This document shows, piece by piece, positions 52,725-61,725 of a DNA stretch of 64,000 nt. The DNA lies in the NCBI GenBank assembly GCA_964402505.1, contig CAYOCP010000004.1, positions 62,001 through 126,000 on the forward strand, given 5' to 3'. Made by a program: the position numbers and the translations under genes. Every line of letters begins with the position of its first letter. Position 1 is the first letter of the stretch. This DNA is from SLRI01 sp964402505. Its GTDB lineage: Bacteria; Pseudomonadota; Alphaproteobacteria; Geminicoccales; Geminicoccaceae. Under the pieces are notes generated by a model. That model had not been told where the DNA came from, ran no database searches, and saw only the letters and a list, made by a program, of their open reading frames with translations.

Positions 52725-54079
52725 CGCAGCTTGTCGCCGATCAGGAACTCGATCGCCTGGTCGAGCCGGAGATGCTGGCCCCTGATGCCGGGCTCGAGCC
52801 TTCGGGGGGCGAAGTCCCGAAAGCGGAAGCGGCCCGAGCGCCAGTCCTCCTCATCCGGCAGATCGCCCGGAATCTCACCCGGGAAGAGCACCGTCTCGCG
52901 GTCGCCGTCGATCAGCCGGCCGCGCACGCAGGAGAGCTGCTGGCCCTGATGCTCGGTCCTGACCGTGTCGGTGGCGCGCAAGGCCGCCAGCGCCAGAACG
53001 TCGGTCTCGAGCCCGGCGAAGCGCGCCTTCCGTCTGGCGGGGGCGATCATCAGCTCCAGAAGCTGCTTCAGGTTGGCGTGCTGGTTGGCGGCCACGTGGT
53101 CGGCCTTGCTCGCGGCGAAGAGCAGCCGCTCGATGCTCGGCCGGAAGAGCCGGGCCAGAAGGCCGTTGGTGCCGTAACGGAAGCTCTCCAGGATCGTCTC
53201 CAGCGCGTCCCGGCTGTCGGCGAAATGCGCGCGGCCGCGATTGAGGGTGTGGAACAGGTCGACCAGCACGATCTGCCGGTCGAAGCGACTGAAATGGTCG
53301 GCGTAGAAGGGCTCGACCACCTGCCGCTTGTAAGCCTCGAAGCGCGCCGCCATGGCCGAGCGCAGGGCGGCGGGTGCCGCCTCGGGCAAGGGCGTGAAGC
53401 CGAACCGGGGATCGGTGCCGGCGGTGACCAGCCGGCCCGGCTGCACCAGGCTGAGGCCGAGATCGTCCTGCACCCGGCCGAGATAGCGCCGGTAGACCGG
53501 AACCAGCTCCTCCGCCGTGGTCGAGGGCGAGAGGCCGGCGAGCGCCGCCCGCCACTCGCCGGCGACCGACGCCCTCGGCTCTTCGGCGTCGCGCGCCATG
53601 GCCGCTGCCGAGAAGGTCGGATGGTCCATCTCGAGCAAGGGCAGGTCGAGCAGCCACTCGCCCGGATAGTCGATGATCTCGAGGATAAGATTGCCGGTCG
53701 GCGCCGTCCAGCGCTGCACGAAGCCGGTCGCCTTGAAGCGGAGCTCGAGCCTGAGGACCGTCAGCCGGTCGGTCGCGGCGGGCCAGGTCGGACGATCCGC
53801 CATCAGCTCCCGGCGAAAGACCGCGTAGGGAAAGGCGGGGCCGCGCACCGGCAGGAGCCGGGCGCCGCGATAGCGGCCCTCGTGCACGGCGGCGACGAAG
53901 GGAAGATCGTGGCCGTCGAGCAGATGATGCACGAGCGCCGTGGTGAAGACCGTCTTGCCGCTCCGCCTCAGCCCGGTGACCGCCAGCCGCAGATGCCGGT
54001 CGGCCAGCCGGTCGCCGAGCTCCATGACCTCGCCCGGCAGGTGGCGGACGAAGCTGCCGAGCCGATCGAGCCCGAGCAT
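52721..54079 (-). CDS. ycjX: YcjX-like P-loop GTPase/ATPase
   Basis: A 452-residue protein of the DUF463/YcjX family with the P-loop GLRRSGKT (about 36-43), the switch-like EIIDYPGEW, LVDLFHTLNRG and the AASKADHV segment resembling a base-recognition motif. E. coli YcjX is stress-induced; its function is poorly defined. Coupled to the DUF697 gene and 18 bases downstream of ubiA. Confidence 0.9.
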   Translation of the reverse strand: MLGLDRLGSFVRHLPGEVMELGDRLADRHLRLAVTGLRRSGKTVFTTALVHHLLDGHDLPFVAAVHEGRYRGARLLPVRGPAFPYAVFRRELMADRPTWPAATDRLTVLRLELRFKATGFVQRWTAPTGNLILEIIDYPGEWLLDLPLLEMDHPTFSAAAMARDAEEPRASVAGEWRAALAGLSPSTTAEELVPVYRRYLGRVQDDLGLSLVQPGRLVTAGTDPRFGFTPLPEAAPAALRSAMAARFEAYKRQVVEPFYADHFSRFDRQIVLVDLFHTLNRGRAHFADSRDALETILESFRYGTNGLLARLFRPSIERLLFAASKADHVAANQHANLKQLLELMIAPARRKARFAGLETDVLALAALRATDTVRTEHQGQQLSCVRGRLIDGDRETVLFPGEIPGDLPDEEDWRSGRFRFRDFAPRRLEPGIRGQHLRLDQAIEFLIGDKLR

Positions 54080-54097
54080 CGCGTCCCTATCCGAAGC

Positions 54098-55021
54098 TCA
54101 AGGCAGGTTCCAGTGGCCGAGCAGGAGCGCCACCAGCACCATCAGGCCGATGCCGCGATGGCCGCGAAACCGGTCGAGGCAGTCGGCCGGATCGTCCAGA
54201 TCGAGGCCCTGCACCTGCCAGGCGAGCAGGCCCGCCAGCGGCAGCAGCGCCATGAAGAAGAGGGGGCCGAGCCCGGCACTCCAGCCGGCGAGGACGAGAA
54301 GGCCGAGCATCGCCCCGAAGAAGCCGAGAAGCCAGCCATGCGTCGCCTCGCCGAGAAGGAGTGCCGTCGACTTCACGCCGATCAGCGCGTCGTCCTCCTT
54401 GTCCTGATGGGCGTAGATGGTGTCGTAGCCGAGCGTCCAGGCGATGCCCGCGAGATAGAGAAAGAGCGCCGGCAGGCCGGGTCCGCCCGTGATCACGGCA
54501 TGGCCGACGAGCACACCCCAGTTGAAGGTGAGCCCCAGGAACACCTGCGGCCAGTAGGTGATCCGCTTCATGAACGGATAGGCCACGACCAGCGGCATGC
54601 TGCACAGCGCGATGAGTGCGGCACTCCGTGGCAGGAAGGCCAGCACGACGAGGCCGATGGCGAGCTGCAGCGCGAGAAAGGCGAGCGCCTCCTTCAGCCC
54701 GAGCCGGCCCGCCGCCAGCGGCCTGCCGGCGGTGCGCGCCACGCGCCGGTCGAAGTCGCGATCGGCCATGTCGTTGATGGTGCAGCCCGCACCGCGCATG
54801 GCGATGGCGCCGAGGGCCATCAGCGGCGCCCAGATCATGGCGGGCGTGCCGCCGGCGATGGCGAGGCCCCAGAGGCAGGGGATGAAGAGGAGCCACGTGC
54901 CGATCGGCCGGTCGAGCCGGGCCAGCAGGCCGTAGTCGCGCCACGCCCTGGGCAGCCTGACGAGCCAGCCATACTCCTCGTCGGGCAATCGGATTACGGG
55001 ATCGCCGGCTTGTCCACTCAT
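54098..55021 (-). CDS. ubiA: 4-hydroxybenzoate polyprenyltransferase
   Basis: Membrane prenyltransferase attaching the polyprenyl tail to 4-hydroxybenzoate in ubiquinone synthesis. 307 residues, about nine helices, with the two Asp-rich motifs NDMADRDFD and YDTIYAHQDKEDD that bind Mg-diphosphate. The motif spacing separates it from the related heme O synthase encoded further on in this window. It is divergent from rsmE across 51 bases. Confidence 0.95.
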   Translation of the reverse strand: MSGQAGDPVIRLPDEEYGWLVRLPRAWRDYGLLARLDRPIGTWLLFIPCLWGLAIAGGTPAMIWAPLMALGAIAMRGAGCTINDMADRDFDRRVARTAGRPLAAGRLGLKEALAFLALQLAIGLVVLAFLPRSAALIALCSMPLVVAYPFMKRITYWPQVFLGLTFNWGVLVGHAVITGGPGLPALFLYLAGIAWTLGYDTIYAHQDKEDDALIGVKSTALLLGEATHGWLLGFFGAMLGLLVLAGWSAGLGPLFFMALLPLAGLLAWQVQGLDLDDPADCLDRFRGHRGIGLMVLVALLLGHWNLP

Positions 55022-55072
55022 GCCCGATCACTTAGCGTCGGGGTCTCCGAGCGTAAAGATGGGCACTTTCGG

Positions 55073-55807
55073 ATGCGCGACACGCGCCTGCATGTCGAGG
55101 ACCGGCTCGAGGCCGGCTGCAGCCTCGAGCTCGGTGCCGGCCCGACGCACCGTCTGCGCGCCGTCCTCCGCGCCCGCCCCGGTCAGACGCTTCGCATCTT
55201 CAATGCCGCTTCAGGCGAATGGCGCGCCCGGCTCGACCGCCTCGACCGGCACGAGGCCTCGGTGCGCGTCGAGGAGCGGCTGAGCCCGCCGGCGGCCGAG
55301 CCCGGCCCCGGCCCGACCCTCCTCTTCGCACCCCTGAAGCGACCGCGGCTCGAATGGCTCCTGGAAAAGGCGGTCGAGCTCGGCGTGGCCCGGCTCCAGC
55401 CGGTGCGCTGCCGGCACGGCGTGATCGAGGCCGTGCGCCCCGACCGGCTGCGGCAGCGGCTGATCGAGGCCGCCGAGCAGTGCGAGCGCCTGAGCCTGCC
55501 GACACTCCTGCCCGAGGCGGACCTGCTCGACGCCGTGGCCGGCGGCAGCGACATCCTCCTCGCCGACGAGAAGGGCGGAGCGGACCTCGCCGCCGCGCTC
55601 GAACGACATCCGCGGGCGGCGCTCCTCGTCGGCCCCGAGGGCGGCTTCGCCGCCGAGGAGCGGGCGGCACTCCGATCCCTCCCGCACGTCCATCCGGTCG
55701 GCCTCGGCGCCACCATCCTCCGTGCCGAGACCGCCGCGCTGATGATGCTCGCCTGCCACCGCGCCCTCGCAGCCGGTGTTGATCGGGCCCGCCGGCCAAG
55801 CATTTAA
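55073..55807 (+). CDS. rsmE: 16S rRNA (uracil-1498-N3)-methyltransferase
   Basis: SPOUT methyltransferase modifying U1498 of 16S rRNA. 244 residues with an N-terminal PUA-like domain and the C-terminal trefoil knot marked by LLVGPEGGFAAEE and LGATILRAETA. The ATG at 55073 gives the usual start (MRDTRLHVE). An ordinary-length, complete gene, divergent from ubiA. Confidence 0.95.
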   Translation: MRDTRLHVEDRLEAGCSLELGAGPTHRLRAVLRARPGQTLRIFNAASGEWRARLDRLDRHEASVRVEERLSPPAAEPGPGPTLLFAPLKRPRLEWLLEKAVELGVARLQPVRCRHGVIEAVRPDRLRQRLIEAAEQCERLSLPTLLPEADLLDAVAGGSDILLADEKGGADLAAALERHPRAALLVGPEGGFAAEERAALRSLPHVHPVGLGATILRAETAALMMLACHRALAAGVDRARRPSI

Positions 55808-55830
55808 GCCGATTTTGCGACATCGTGTCA

Positions 55831-55860
55831 CTGACGCGAGCGGCAGCCCGACCCTATCCT
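55831..55860 (+). promoter_or_regulatory. Possible promoter of the cytochrome oxidase operon
   Basis: CTGACG (55831-55836), an 18-base spacer and TATCCT (55855-55860). A small dyad GACA-TCG-TGTC (55819-55829) lies just upstream. Both elements are only moderate matches; the 137-base gap contains no other candidate. Confidence 0.3.
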
Positions 55861-55944
55861 CCAACACACGGTTTGGCGGCGCCGGGCCTTCCCTCCCCGG
55901 GATCGGCGGCCACCGCACCATGGTCCAGCAAGGAAACGAGCCTC

Positions 55945-56772
55945 ATGCGCTGGTTGACCGCGTGCCTCCTCGGCACCCTCCTCCTGTTCGACGGCCCCTT
56001 CGGAGGCGGCATCGCACTCGCCGCCCACCCGGAGCCGTGGCAGCTGGGGCTGCAGCCGGCCGGCAGCCCGATCATGGAAAAGCTCACGGGCATGCACGAT
56101 CTCTTGCTCTGGATCAGCATTCTGATCTGCGCGCTCGTGCTGGCGCTCCTCGCCATCGTGGTCGTCAGGTTCCGGGAATCGAAGAACCCGACGCCGTCGC
56201 GGCGCTCGCACCACACGCTCCTCGAGGTGGTGTGGACCGCGGTGCCCGTCCTGATCATCGTCATCATCGCCATCCCGTCCTTCCGCCTGCTCTTCTACAT
56301 GGACGAGCTGCCCGAAACCGAGATGACGGTGAAGGCGACCGGCAAGCAGTGGTTCTGGAGCTACGAGTACCCGGACAACGGCGACTTCACCTTCGACGCC
56401 TTCATGCTGGCCGACGACGAGCTCGAGCCCGGCCAGCTCCGCCTGCTCGAGACCGACAACCGGGTCGTCCTGCCGACCGGCACCAATATCCGCATCCAGG
56501 TCACGGCCGCCGACGTCATCCACTCCTGGGCCATGCCGTCGCTCGGCGTGAAGGTGGACGCGGTGCCGGGCCGGCTCAACGAGCTCTGGCTGCACATCAA
56601 CGAGCCCGGCCTCTATTACGGCCAGTGCTCGGAGCTGTGCGGCGTCAATCACGGCTTCATGCCGATCACCATCGAGGCGGTGACGCCCGAGGAGTACGAG
56701 GCCTGGGTGGCGGACGCTCAGACCCGCTTCGCCAAGGTCGATGCCACGCCTGTGCACGTCGCCAATCGTTGA
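55945..56772 (+). CDS. ctaC: Cytochrome c oxidase subunit II
   Basis: Carries the CuA centre that receives electrons from cytochrome c. 275 residues: signal peptide (to about residue 27), two transmembrane helices (about 50-75 and 95-115), and a periplasmic cupredoxin domain with CuA ligands Cys228, Cys232 and His236 in QCSELCGVNH. The aromatic electron-entry segment QWFWSYEYP is present. The ATG at 55945 is chosen by the signal peptide and AAGGAA upstream. First gene of the cta operon. Confidence 0.97.
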   Translation: MRWLTACLLGTLLLFDGPFGGGIALAAHPEPWQLGLQPAGSPIMEKLTGMHDLLLWISILICALVLALLAIVVVRFRESKNPTPSRRSHHTLLEVVWTAVPVLIIVIIAIPSFRLLFYMDELPETEMTVKATGKQWFWSYEYPDNGDFTFDAFMLADDELEPGQLRLLETDNRVVLPTGTNIRIQVTAADVIHSWAMPSLGVKVDAVPGRLNELWLHINEPGLYYGQCSELCGVNHGFMPITIEAVTPEEYEAWVADAQTRFAKVDATPVHVANR

Positions 56773-56830
56773 GCCGGACCCGATGACACACCCGGTCCCG
56801 GCAAGTCGCGCTACCGCGGAGAGTTGAACC

Positions 56831-58420
56831 ATGGCCTACGCATCCGCCCACGCCCACGATCACCACACGCCCACCGGATGGCGGCGCTGGCTCTTCTCCA
56901 CCAACCACAAGGACATCGGCACCCTCTACCTCGTCTTCGCCTTCTGCGCCGGCATCATCGGCATGCTCATGTCGATGCTGTTTCGCGCCGAGCTGATGAT
57001 GCCGGGTGACCAGATCCTGGGCGGCGACCACCAACTCTTCAACGTGCTGGTGACCTCGCACGGCCTCATCATGATCTTCTTCTTCGTCATGCCGGCGCTC
57101 ATCGGCGGCTTCGGCAACTGGATGGTGCCGCTGATGATCGGCGCGCCGGACATGGCCTTCCCGCGGATGAACAACATCAGCTTCTGGCTCCTGGTGCCGG
57201 CCTTCATCCTGCTCTTCAGCTCGGCCTTCGTCGATGGCGGCTTCGGCGGCGGCTGGACCAGCTACCCGCCGCTCTCCTCGATGCTCGGCCACCCGACGGC
57301 GGCGGTCGACATGACCATCTTCGCCATCCATCTCGCCGGCGCCAGCTCGCTGCTGGGGGCGATCAACTTCATCACCACCATCTTCAACATGCGCGCCCCC
57401 GGCATGACCATGCACAAGATGCCGCTCTATGCCTGGTCCATCCTGGTCACCGCCTTCCTGCTCCTGCTCGCGGTCCCGGTGCTCGCCGGTGCCGTCACCA
57501 TGCTGCTCACCGACCGCAATTTCGGCACCCACTTCTTCGAGCCGGCCGGCGGCGGCGATCCGATCCTCTACCAGCATCTCTTCTGGGTCTTCGGCCACCC
57601 CGAGGTCTACATCATGATCCTGCCGGCCTTCGGCATCATCAGCCACGTGGTCTCGACCTTCTCGAAAAAACCCATCTTCGGCTATCTCGGCATGGCCTAC
57701 GCCCTGGTCGCGATCGGCTTCATCGGCTTCGTCGTCTGGGCCCACCACATGTTCACGGTCGGCATGGGCGTCGATGCCAAGGCCTACTTCACCGCCGCCT
57801 CGCTGATCATCGCCGTGCCCACCGGCATCAAGATCTTCTCCTGGATCGCCACCATGTGGGGCGGCTCGCTCCGCATCGAGACGCCGATGCTGTTCGCCAT
57901 CGGCTTCATCTTCCTCTTCGTCATCGGCGGCGTCACCGGCGTCGTGCTCGCCAATGCCGGCGTGGACGCGGTCCTGCACGACACCTACTACGTCGTCGCC
58001 CACTTCCACTACGTCCTGAGCCTGGGCGCCGTCTTCGGCATCTTCGCGGGCTTCTACTACTGGATCGGCAAGATGACCGGCCACCAGTACCCGGAGCATC
58101 TGGGGCGGATCCACTTCTGGATCACCTTCATCGGCGTCAACCTCGCCTTCTTCCCGCAGCACTTCCTCGGCCTCGCCGGCATGCCCCGCCGCATCCCGGA
58201 CTACCCCGACGCCTTCGCCGGCTGGAACATGCTGAGCTCCATCGGCGCCTTCATCGCCGGTCTCGGCACGCTCTTCTTCATCTACGTGCTCTACCGGACC
58301 TTCACCTCCGAGGCGAAATGCGCCGACAATCCGTGGGGCGAGGGGGCGACGACGCTGGAATGGACGGTGAGCTCGCCGCCGCCGTTCCACACCTTCGAAG
58401 AGCTGCCGCAGGTGCGCTGA
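56831..58420 (+). CDS. ctaD: Cytochrome c oxidase subunit I (A1-type)
   Basis: Catalytic core with heme a and the heme a3/CuB site; 529 residues and twelve helices. Visible are the CuB His-Tyr cross-link region with the D-channel terminal Glu (FGHPEVYI), VWAHHMF, D-channel residues in GGFGNW and GAPDMAFPRMNN, the K-channel Lys in PTGIKIFSW, and heme ligands in VVAHFHYVLS. This is the classic aa3 set of mitochondrial type. GGAGAG precedes the ATG. Confidence 0.98.
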   Translation: MAYASAHAHDHHTPTGWRRWLFSTNHKDIGTLYLVFAFCAGIIGMLMSMLFRAELMMPGDQILGGDHQLFNVLVTSHGLIMIFFFVMPALIGGFGNWMVPLMIGAPDMAFPRMNNISFWLLVPAFILLFSSAFVDGGFGGGWTSYPPLSSMLGHPTAAVDMTIFAIHLAGASSLLGAINFITTIFNMRAPGMTMHKMPLYAWSILVTAFLLLLAVPVLAGAVTMLLTDRNFGTHFFEPAGGGDPILYQHLFWVFGHPEVYIMILPAFGIISHVVSTFSKKPIFGYLGMAYALVAIGFIGFVVWAHHMFTVGMGVDAKAYFTAASLIIAVPTGIKIFSWIATMWGGSLRIETPMLFAIGFIFLFVIGGVTGVVLANAGVDAVLHDTYYVVAHFHYVLSLGAVFGIFAGFYYWIGKMTGHQYPEHLGRIHFWITFIGVNLAFFPQHFLGLAGMPRRIPDYPDAFAGWNMLSSIGAFIAGLGTLFFIYVLYRTFTSEAKCADNPWGEGATTLEWTVSSPPPFHTFEELPQVR

Positions 58421-58427
58421 GGACGGC

Positions 58428-59360
58428 ATGGCCCAGGCACTTCGGGAAACCGCCCTCGAGACGCTGCCCGGCCACATGGCCGGGCAGTCGGAGCTTCGCG
58501 ACTATTGGCGGCTCCTGAAGCCCAACGTGATGCAGCTCGTCGTCTTCACCGGCGGCGTCGGGCTCTTCATCGCCCCGGGCAGCCTGCACCCGCTCTTCAC
58601 CTTCGTGGCCATCCTGTGCATCGCCGTGGGCGCCGGCGCCTCGGCCGCCATGAACAACGCCTACGACACCGATATCGACCGGGTGATGATCCGCACCCGC
58701 AAGCGGCCGACCGCCACCGGGCGGATATCGGCGGCCGAGGCGCTCGCCACCGGCATCAGCCTCGCCATCGGCTCGATCATGGTGATGGGCCTCGCCCTCA
58801 ACTGGCTGGCGGCCGGGCTCCTGGCACTCACCATCGCCTTCTACGTCCTCGTCTACACCCTCTGGCTGAAGCGCCGCACGCCCCAGAACATCGTCATCGG
58901 CGGCGCCGCCGGCGCCTTCCCGCCCATGATCGGCTGGGCCGCGGTCACGGGCGACATCGCGCTCATGCCCGTTCTGCTCTTCCTCCTCATCTTCTTCTGG
59001 ACCCCGCCGCATTTCTGGGCGCTCGCGCTCTACCGGCAGAAGGACTACGCCAATGTCGGCGTGCCGATGCTGCCGGTGGTCAAAGGCTCCGGCACCACCC
59101 GCCGGCACATCCTCGCCTACAGCGTGCTGCTCGCCGCCGTCAGCCTCCTGCCGACCCTCGTCGGCACCGCCGGCTGGCTCTACCTCGTGGCCGCCGCCGC
59201 CCTCTCGGGCGTGCTTCTGCAGGGGGCCTGGCGACTCCTGCGGACGGCGAGCGACCGCGAGGCCATGCGCCTCTTCAAGTTCTCGATCCTCTACCTCTTC
59301 GGCCTCTTCCTGGCGCTGGTCCTCGACCACGCGCTGCAACTCTGGGTCGTGGCATGGTGA
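58428..59360 (+). CDS. ctaB: Heme O synthase (protoheme IX farnesyltransferase)
   Basis: Adds a farnesyl group to heme b, the first step to heme A. 310 residues, UbiA superfamily, with NNAYDTDIDRVMIRTRKRP and the second motif FWTPPHFWALALYRQKDYANVGVPML that distinguishes heme O synthases. Seven bases after ctaD and overlapping the next small ORF by 7 bases. Confidence 0.97.
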   Translation: MAQALRETALETLPGHMAGQSELRDYWRLLKPNVMQLVVFTGGVGLFIAPGSLHPLFTFVAILCIAVGAGASAAMNNAYDTDIDRVMIRTRKRPTATGRISAAEALATGISLAIGSIMVMGLALNWLAAGLLALTIAFYVLVYTLWLKRRTPQNIVIGGAAGAFPPMIGWAAVTGDIALMPVLLFLLIFFWTPPHFWALALYRQKDYANVGVPMLPVVKGSGTTRRHILAYSVLLAAVSLLPTLVGTAGWLYLVAAAALSGVLLQGAWRLLRTASDREAMRLFKFSILYLFGLFLALVLDHALQLWVVAW

Positions 59361-59476
59361 GAGGCGACGAGCAGCGCCGCCGGCTGCGCACGAAGAACAT
59401 CGCGCTCGGCCTCATCCTCCTGGCGCTCGTCGTGCTCTTCTACCTGATCGCCATGGTCAAGATGGGCGGGAGCTGA
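59354..59476 (+). CDS. 40-residue single-span membrane protein (CoxF-like)
   Basis: A short ORF filling the space between ctaB and ctaG: basic N-terminus (DEQRRRLRTKN), one hydrophobic helix (about residues 16-34) and a short tail. It overlaps ctaB by 7 bases and ends 3 bases before ctaG. Small proteins of this size and topology sit at the same place in many alphaproteobacterial oxidase operons (often called CoxF). Function unknown; an assembly role is inferred from position. Confidence 0.8.
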   Translation: MVRGDEQRRRLRTKNIALGLILLALVVLFYLIAMVKMGGS

Positions 59477-59479
59477 GCC

Positions 59480-60070
59480 ATGGACGCACGCCGCAACCGC
59501 CGCACCGCGCTCGTCGGGCTCGCCGTCATCCTCGGCATGCTCGGGCTGACCGCCGCCTCGGTCCCGCTCTACAACCTCTTCTGCCGGGTCACCGGCTATG
59601 GCGGCACCACCCAGGTCGCGCACTCGACGCCGGGCGAGGTGACCGGCCCGCCCATCCAGATCAGCTTCAACGCGGACCACGACCCGGACCTCCCCTGGTC
59701 CTTCCGGCCGGCGCAACGCTCCGTCGAGGTGCTGCCGGGCGAGAACCGCCTGATCTTCTACGAGGCCGCCAATCACGCCGACCGGCCGATCGTCGGCCGC
59801 GCCGTCTACAATGTCGTGCCCTTCAAGGTCGGGGCCTATTTCGCCAAGATCGCCTGCTTCTGCTTCGACGAGCAGACCCTGCAGCCGGGCGAGGAGGTGG
59901 ACATGCCGGTCTCCTTCTTCGTCGACCCGGCGATGCTCACCGATCCCGAGACCAGGGACGTCCGGCAGATCACCCTTTCCTACACCTTCTTCATCGACAC
60001 CGAGGCAACCGAGGCGCTCGCGGCGAAGGCGGCCGCGCACGTCGCGGCGCCGGGCGACGAGCCCAGCTGA
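59480..60070 (+). CDS. ctaG: Cytochrome c oxidase assembly protein CtaG (Cox11)
   Basis: Delivers copper to CuB of subunit I. 196 residues with an N-terminal anchor (about 10-30) and a periplasmic immunoglobulin-like domain containing the copper-binding CFCF motif (KIACFCFDEQ) and PLYNLFCRVTGYGG near the membrane. Complete, with a typical length. The copper supply could involve the putative copper operon 8 kb away; that link is speculation. Confidence 0.97.
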   Translation: MDARRNRRTALVGLAVILGMLGLTAASVPLYNLFCRVTGYGGTTQVAHSTPGEVTGPPIQISFNADHDPDLPWSFRPAQRSVEVLPGENRLIFYEAANHADRPIVGRAVYNVVPFKVGAYFAKIACFCFDEQTLQPGEEVDMPVSFFVDPAMLTDPETRDVRQITLSYTFFIDTEATEALAAKAAAHVAAPGDEPS

Positions 60071-60090
60071 GAACGGGGGACCATCCGACC

Positions 60091-60954
60091 ATGGCCGAAG
60101 CCACCCACGCCGTCGCCCAGGGAGCCCATGCCGGGCCCAAGCACGACTACTACCTCGTCGATCCGAGCCCCTGGCCGCTGGTCGGCAGCTTCTCCGCCCT
60201 CGTCGCGACCGGCGGCGGCGTCATGTGGCTGCACGGCTCGAGCGTGGGCGGCTGGATCTCGGTCTTGGGCGTCCTCGGCATCCTCTTCACCATGTTCTCC
60301 TGGTGGCGGGACGTGCTGAAGGAGGCCTATGCCGGCGATTACAGCGAGAAGGTCGCCTCGATGCTGCGCATCGGCATGGTGCTCTTCATCATGTCCGAGG
60401 TGCTCTTCTTCTTCGCCTTCTTCTGGGCCTTCTTCTGGGGTGCCCTCAACCCGCCCGAGATCTTCCCCCTCTCCTGGCCGCCCGAGGGCATCGAGCCGGT
60501 GCCGGCCTGGGGCATTCCCTTCTTCAACACGATGGTCCTGCTGCTCTCCGGCTGCACCGTCACCTGGGCGCATCACGCCCTGCGCCAGGGCGACAACGAC
60601 TCGACCAAGAAGGCGCTGACCCTCACCGTGGCGCTCGGCATCCTCTTCCTCAGCATGCAGATCTACGAGTACTTCCACCTCGTCCACCTGGGCCTGACCA
60701 TCGACAAGGGAATCTTCGGCTCGGCCTTCTACATGGCCACCGGCTTCCACGGCTTCCACGTCTTCATCGGCGCCACCTTCCTCCTCGTCTGCACGATCCG
60801 CGCCTATCGCGGCCATCTGAAGCAGGAGCGGCATGTCGGCTTCGAGGCGGCCGCCTGGTACTGGCACTTCGTCGACGTCGTCTGGCTCTTCCTCTTCGTC
60901 TGCGTCTACTGGTGGGGCGGCAGCCTGTTCTGGACCTGGCCGGGCATCCAGTGA
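60091..60954 (+). CDS. ctaE: Cytochrome c oxidase subunit III
   Basis: Structural seven-helix subunit that stabilises proton uptake by subunit I. 287 residues starting at the ATG at 60091, with the characteristic SEVLFFFAFFWAFFWGAL, the conserved GFHGFHVFIGATFL and AAWYWHFVDVVWLFLF. Standard position after ctaG. Confidence 0.97.
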   Translation: MAEATHAVAQGAHAGPKHDYYLVDPSPWPLVGSFSALVATGGGVMWLHGSSVGGWISVLGVLGILFTMFSWWRDVLKEAYAGDYSEKVASMLRIGMVLFIMSEVLFFFAFFWAFFWGALNPPEIFPLSWPPEGIEPVPAWGIPFFNTMVLLLSGCTVTWAHHALRQGDNDSTKKALTLTVALGILFLSMQIYEYFHLVHLGLTIDKGIFGSAFYMATGFHGFHVFIGATFLLVCTIRAYRGHLKQERHVGFEAAAWYWHFVDVVWLFLFVCVYWWGGSLFWTWPGIQ

Positions 60955-60960
60955 TCGACC

Positions 60961-61725
60961 TTGCCGACACCTGACGCGGTCGCGGCCGGACCCGCGACGT
61001 TCCAGAACCGCCGCTTCCGTCCGGGCTGGCCGCTCACCTTGGCGAGCTTGGTCGTGTTCGGCCTGCTGATGGCCCTCGGCACCTGGCAGGTGCAGCGCCT
61101 CCACTGGAAGCTCGACCTGATCGCCCGCACCGAGGCGGGGCTGAAAGCGGCGCCGGTGCGGCTGCCGGCCGATCCCGCCGCCATGGCCGGACTCGACCTC
61201 CGGCCGGTCACCGCCACCGGCACGCTCCTCATGGACCGCGCCTTCGCGTTCCGCACCGAGCAGCATGGCGGCGTGCCGGGAGCCCGCCTCGTGGTGCCGC
61301 TGGCGCGGGCGGAAGGGGCGCCGCTTCTCGTCGACATGGGCTGGATTCCGGAGCCGATCGAAAGAACGCTGGAGGCGCCGCCCGAGGGCGGCACCACCAC
61401 CCTGACCGGAATCCTGCATGTCGGACAGCCGGCGACGAAGCCGATGTTCAGGCCCGAGAATCGGCCGGACGAGCGGCGCTGGTACTGGCTGGACCGGCAC
61501 GCCCTCGCCGCCACGCTCGACCTTCCGGACCTGGCGCCGGTCACCCTGACGCGCATCCCCGCTGCACCGGAGACCATGCCGCCCATCGCCGAAAAGCCGG
61601 TCCTGGCGCTCACCAACAACCACCTGGGCTACGCCATCACCTGGTATGGACTGGGCGCGGCGCTGGTCGCGATCTACATCGCCTTCGGCCTCGCCAGGGT
61701 ACGGGCAAGGGAGAACTCGCCATGA
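60961..61725 (+). CDS. SURF1-family oxidase assembly protein
   Basis: Helps heme a insertion into subunit I. 254 residues, two transmembrane helices at the ends (about 25-43 and 225-245) enclosing a periplasmic domain; typical segments are GTWQVQRLHWKLDLI near the first helix and LTNNHLGYAITWYGLG before the second. The start is TTG, six bases after ctaE; no better start exists. The stop overlaps the ATG of ctaA. Confidence 0.93.
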   Translation: MPTPDAVAAGPATFQNRRFRPGWPLTLASLVVFGLLMALGTWQVQRLHWKLDLIARTEAGLKAAPVRLPADPAAMAGLDLRPVTATGTLLMDRAFAFRTEQHGGVPGARLVVPLARAEGAPLLVDMGWIPEPIERTLEAPPEGGTTTLTGILHVGQPATKPMFRPENRPDERRWYWLDRHALAATLDLPDLAPVTLTRIPAAPETMPPIAEKPVLALTNNHLGYAITWYGLGAALVAIYIAFGLARVRARENSP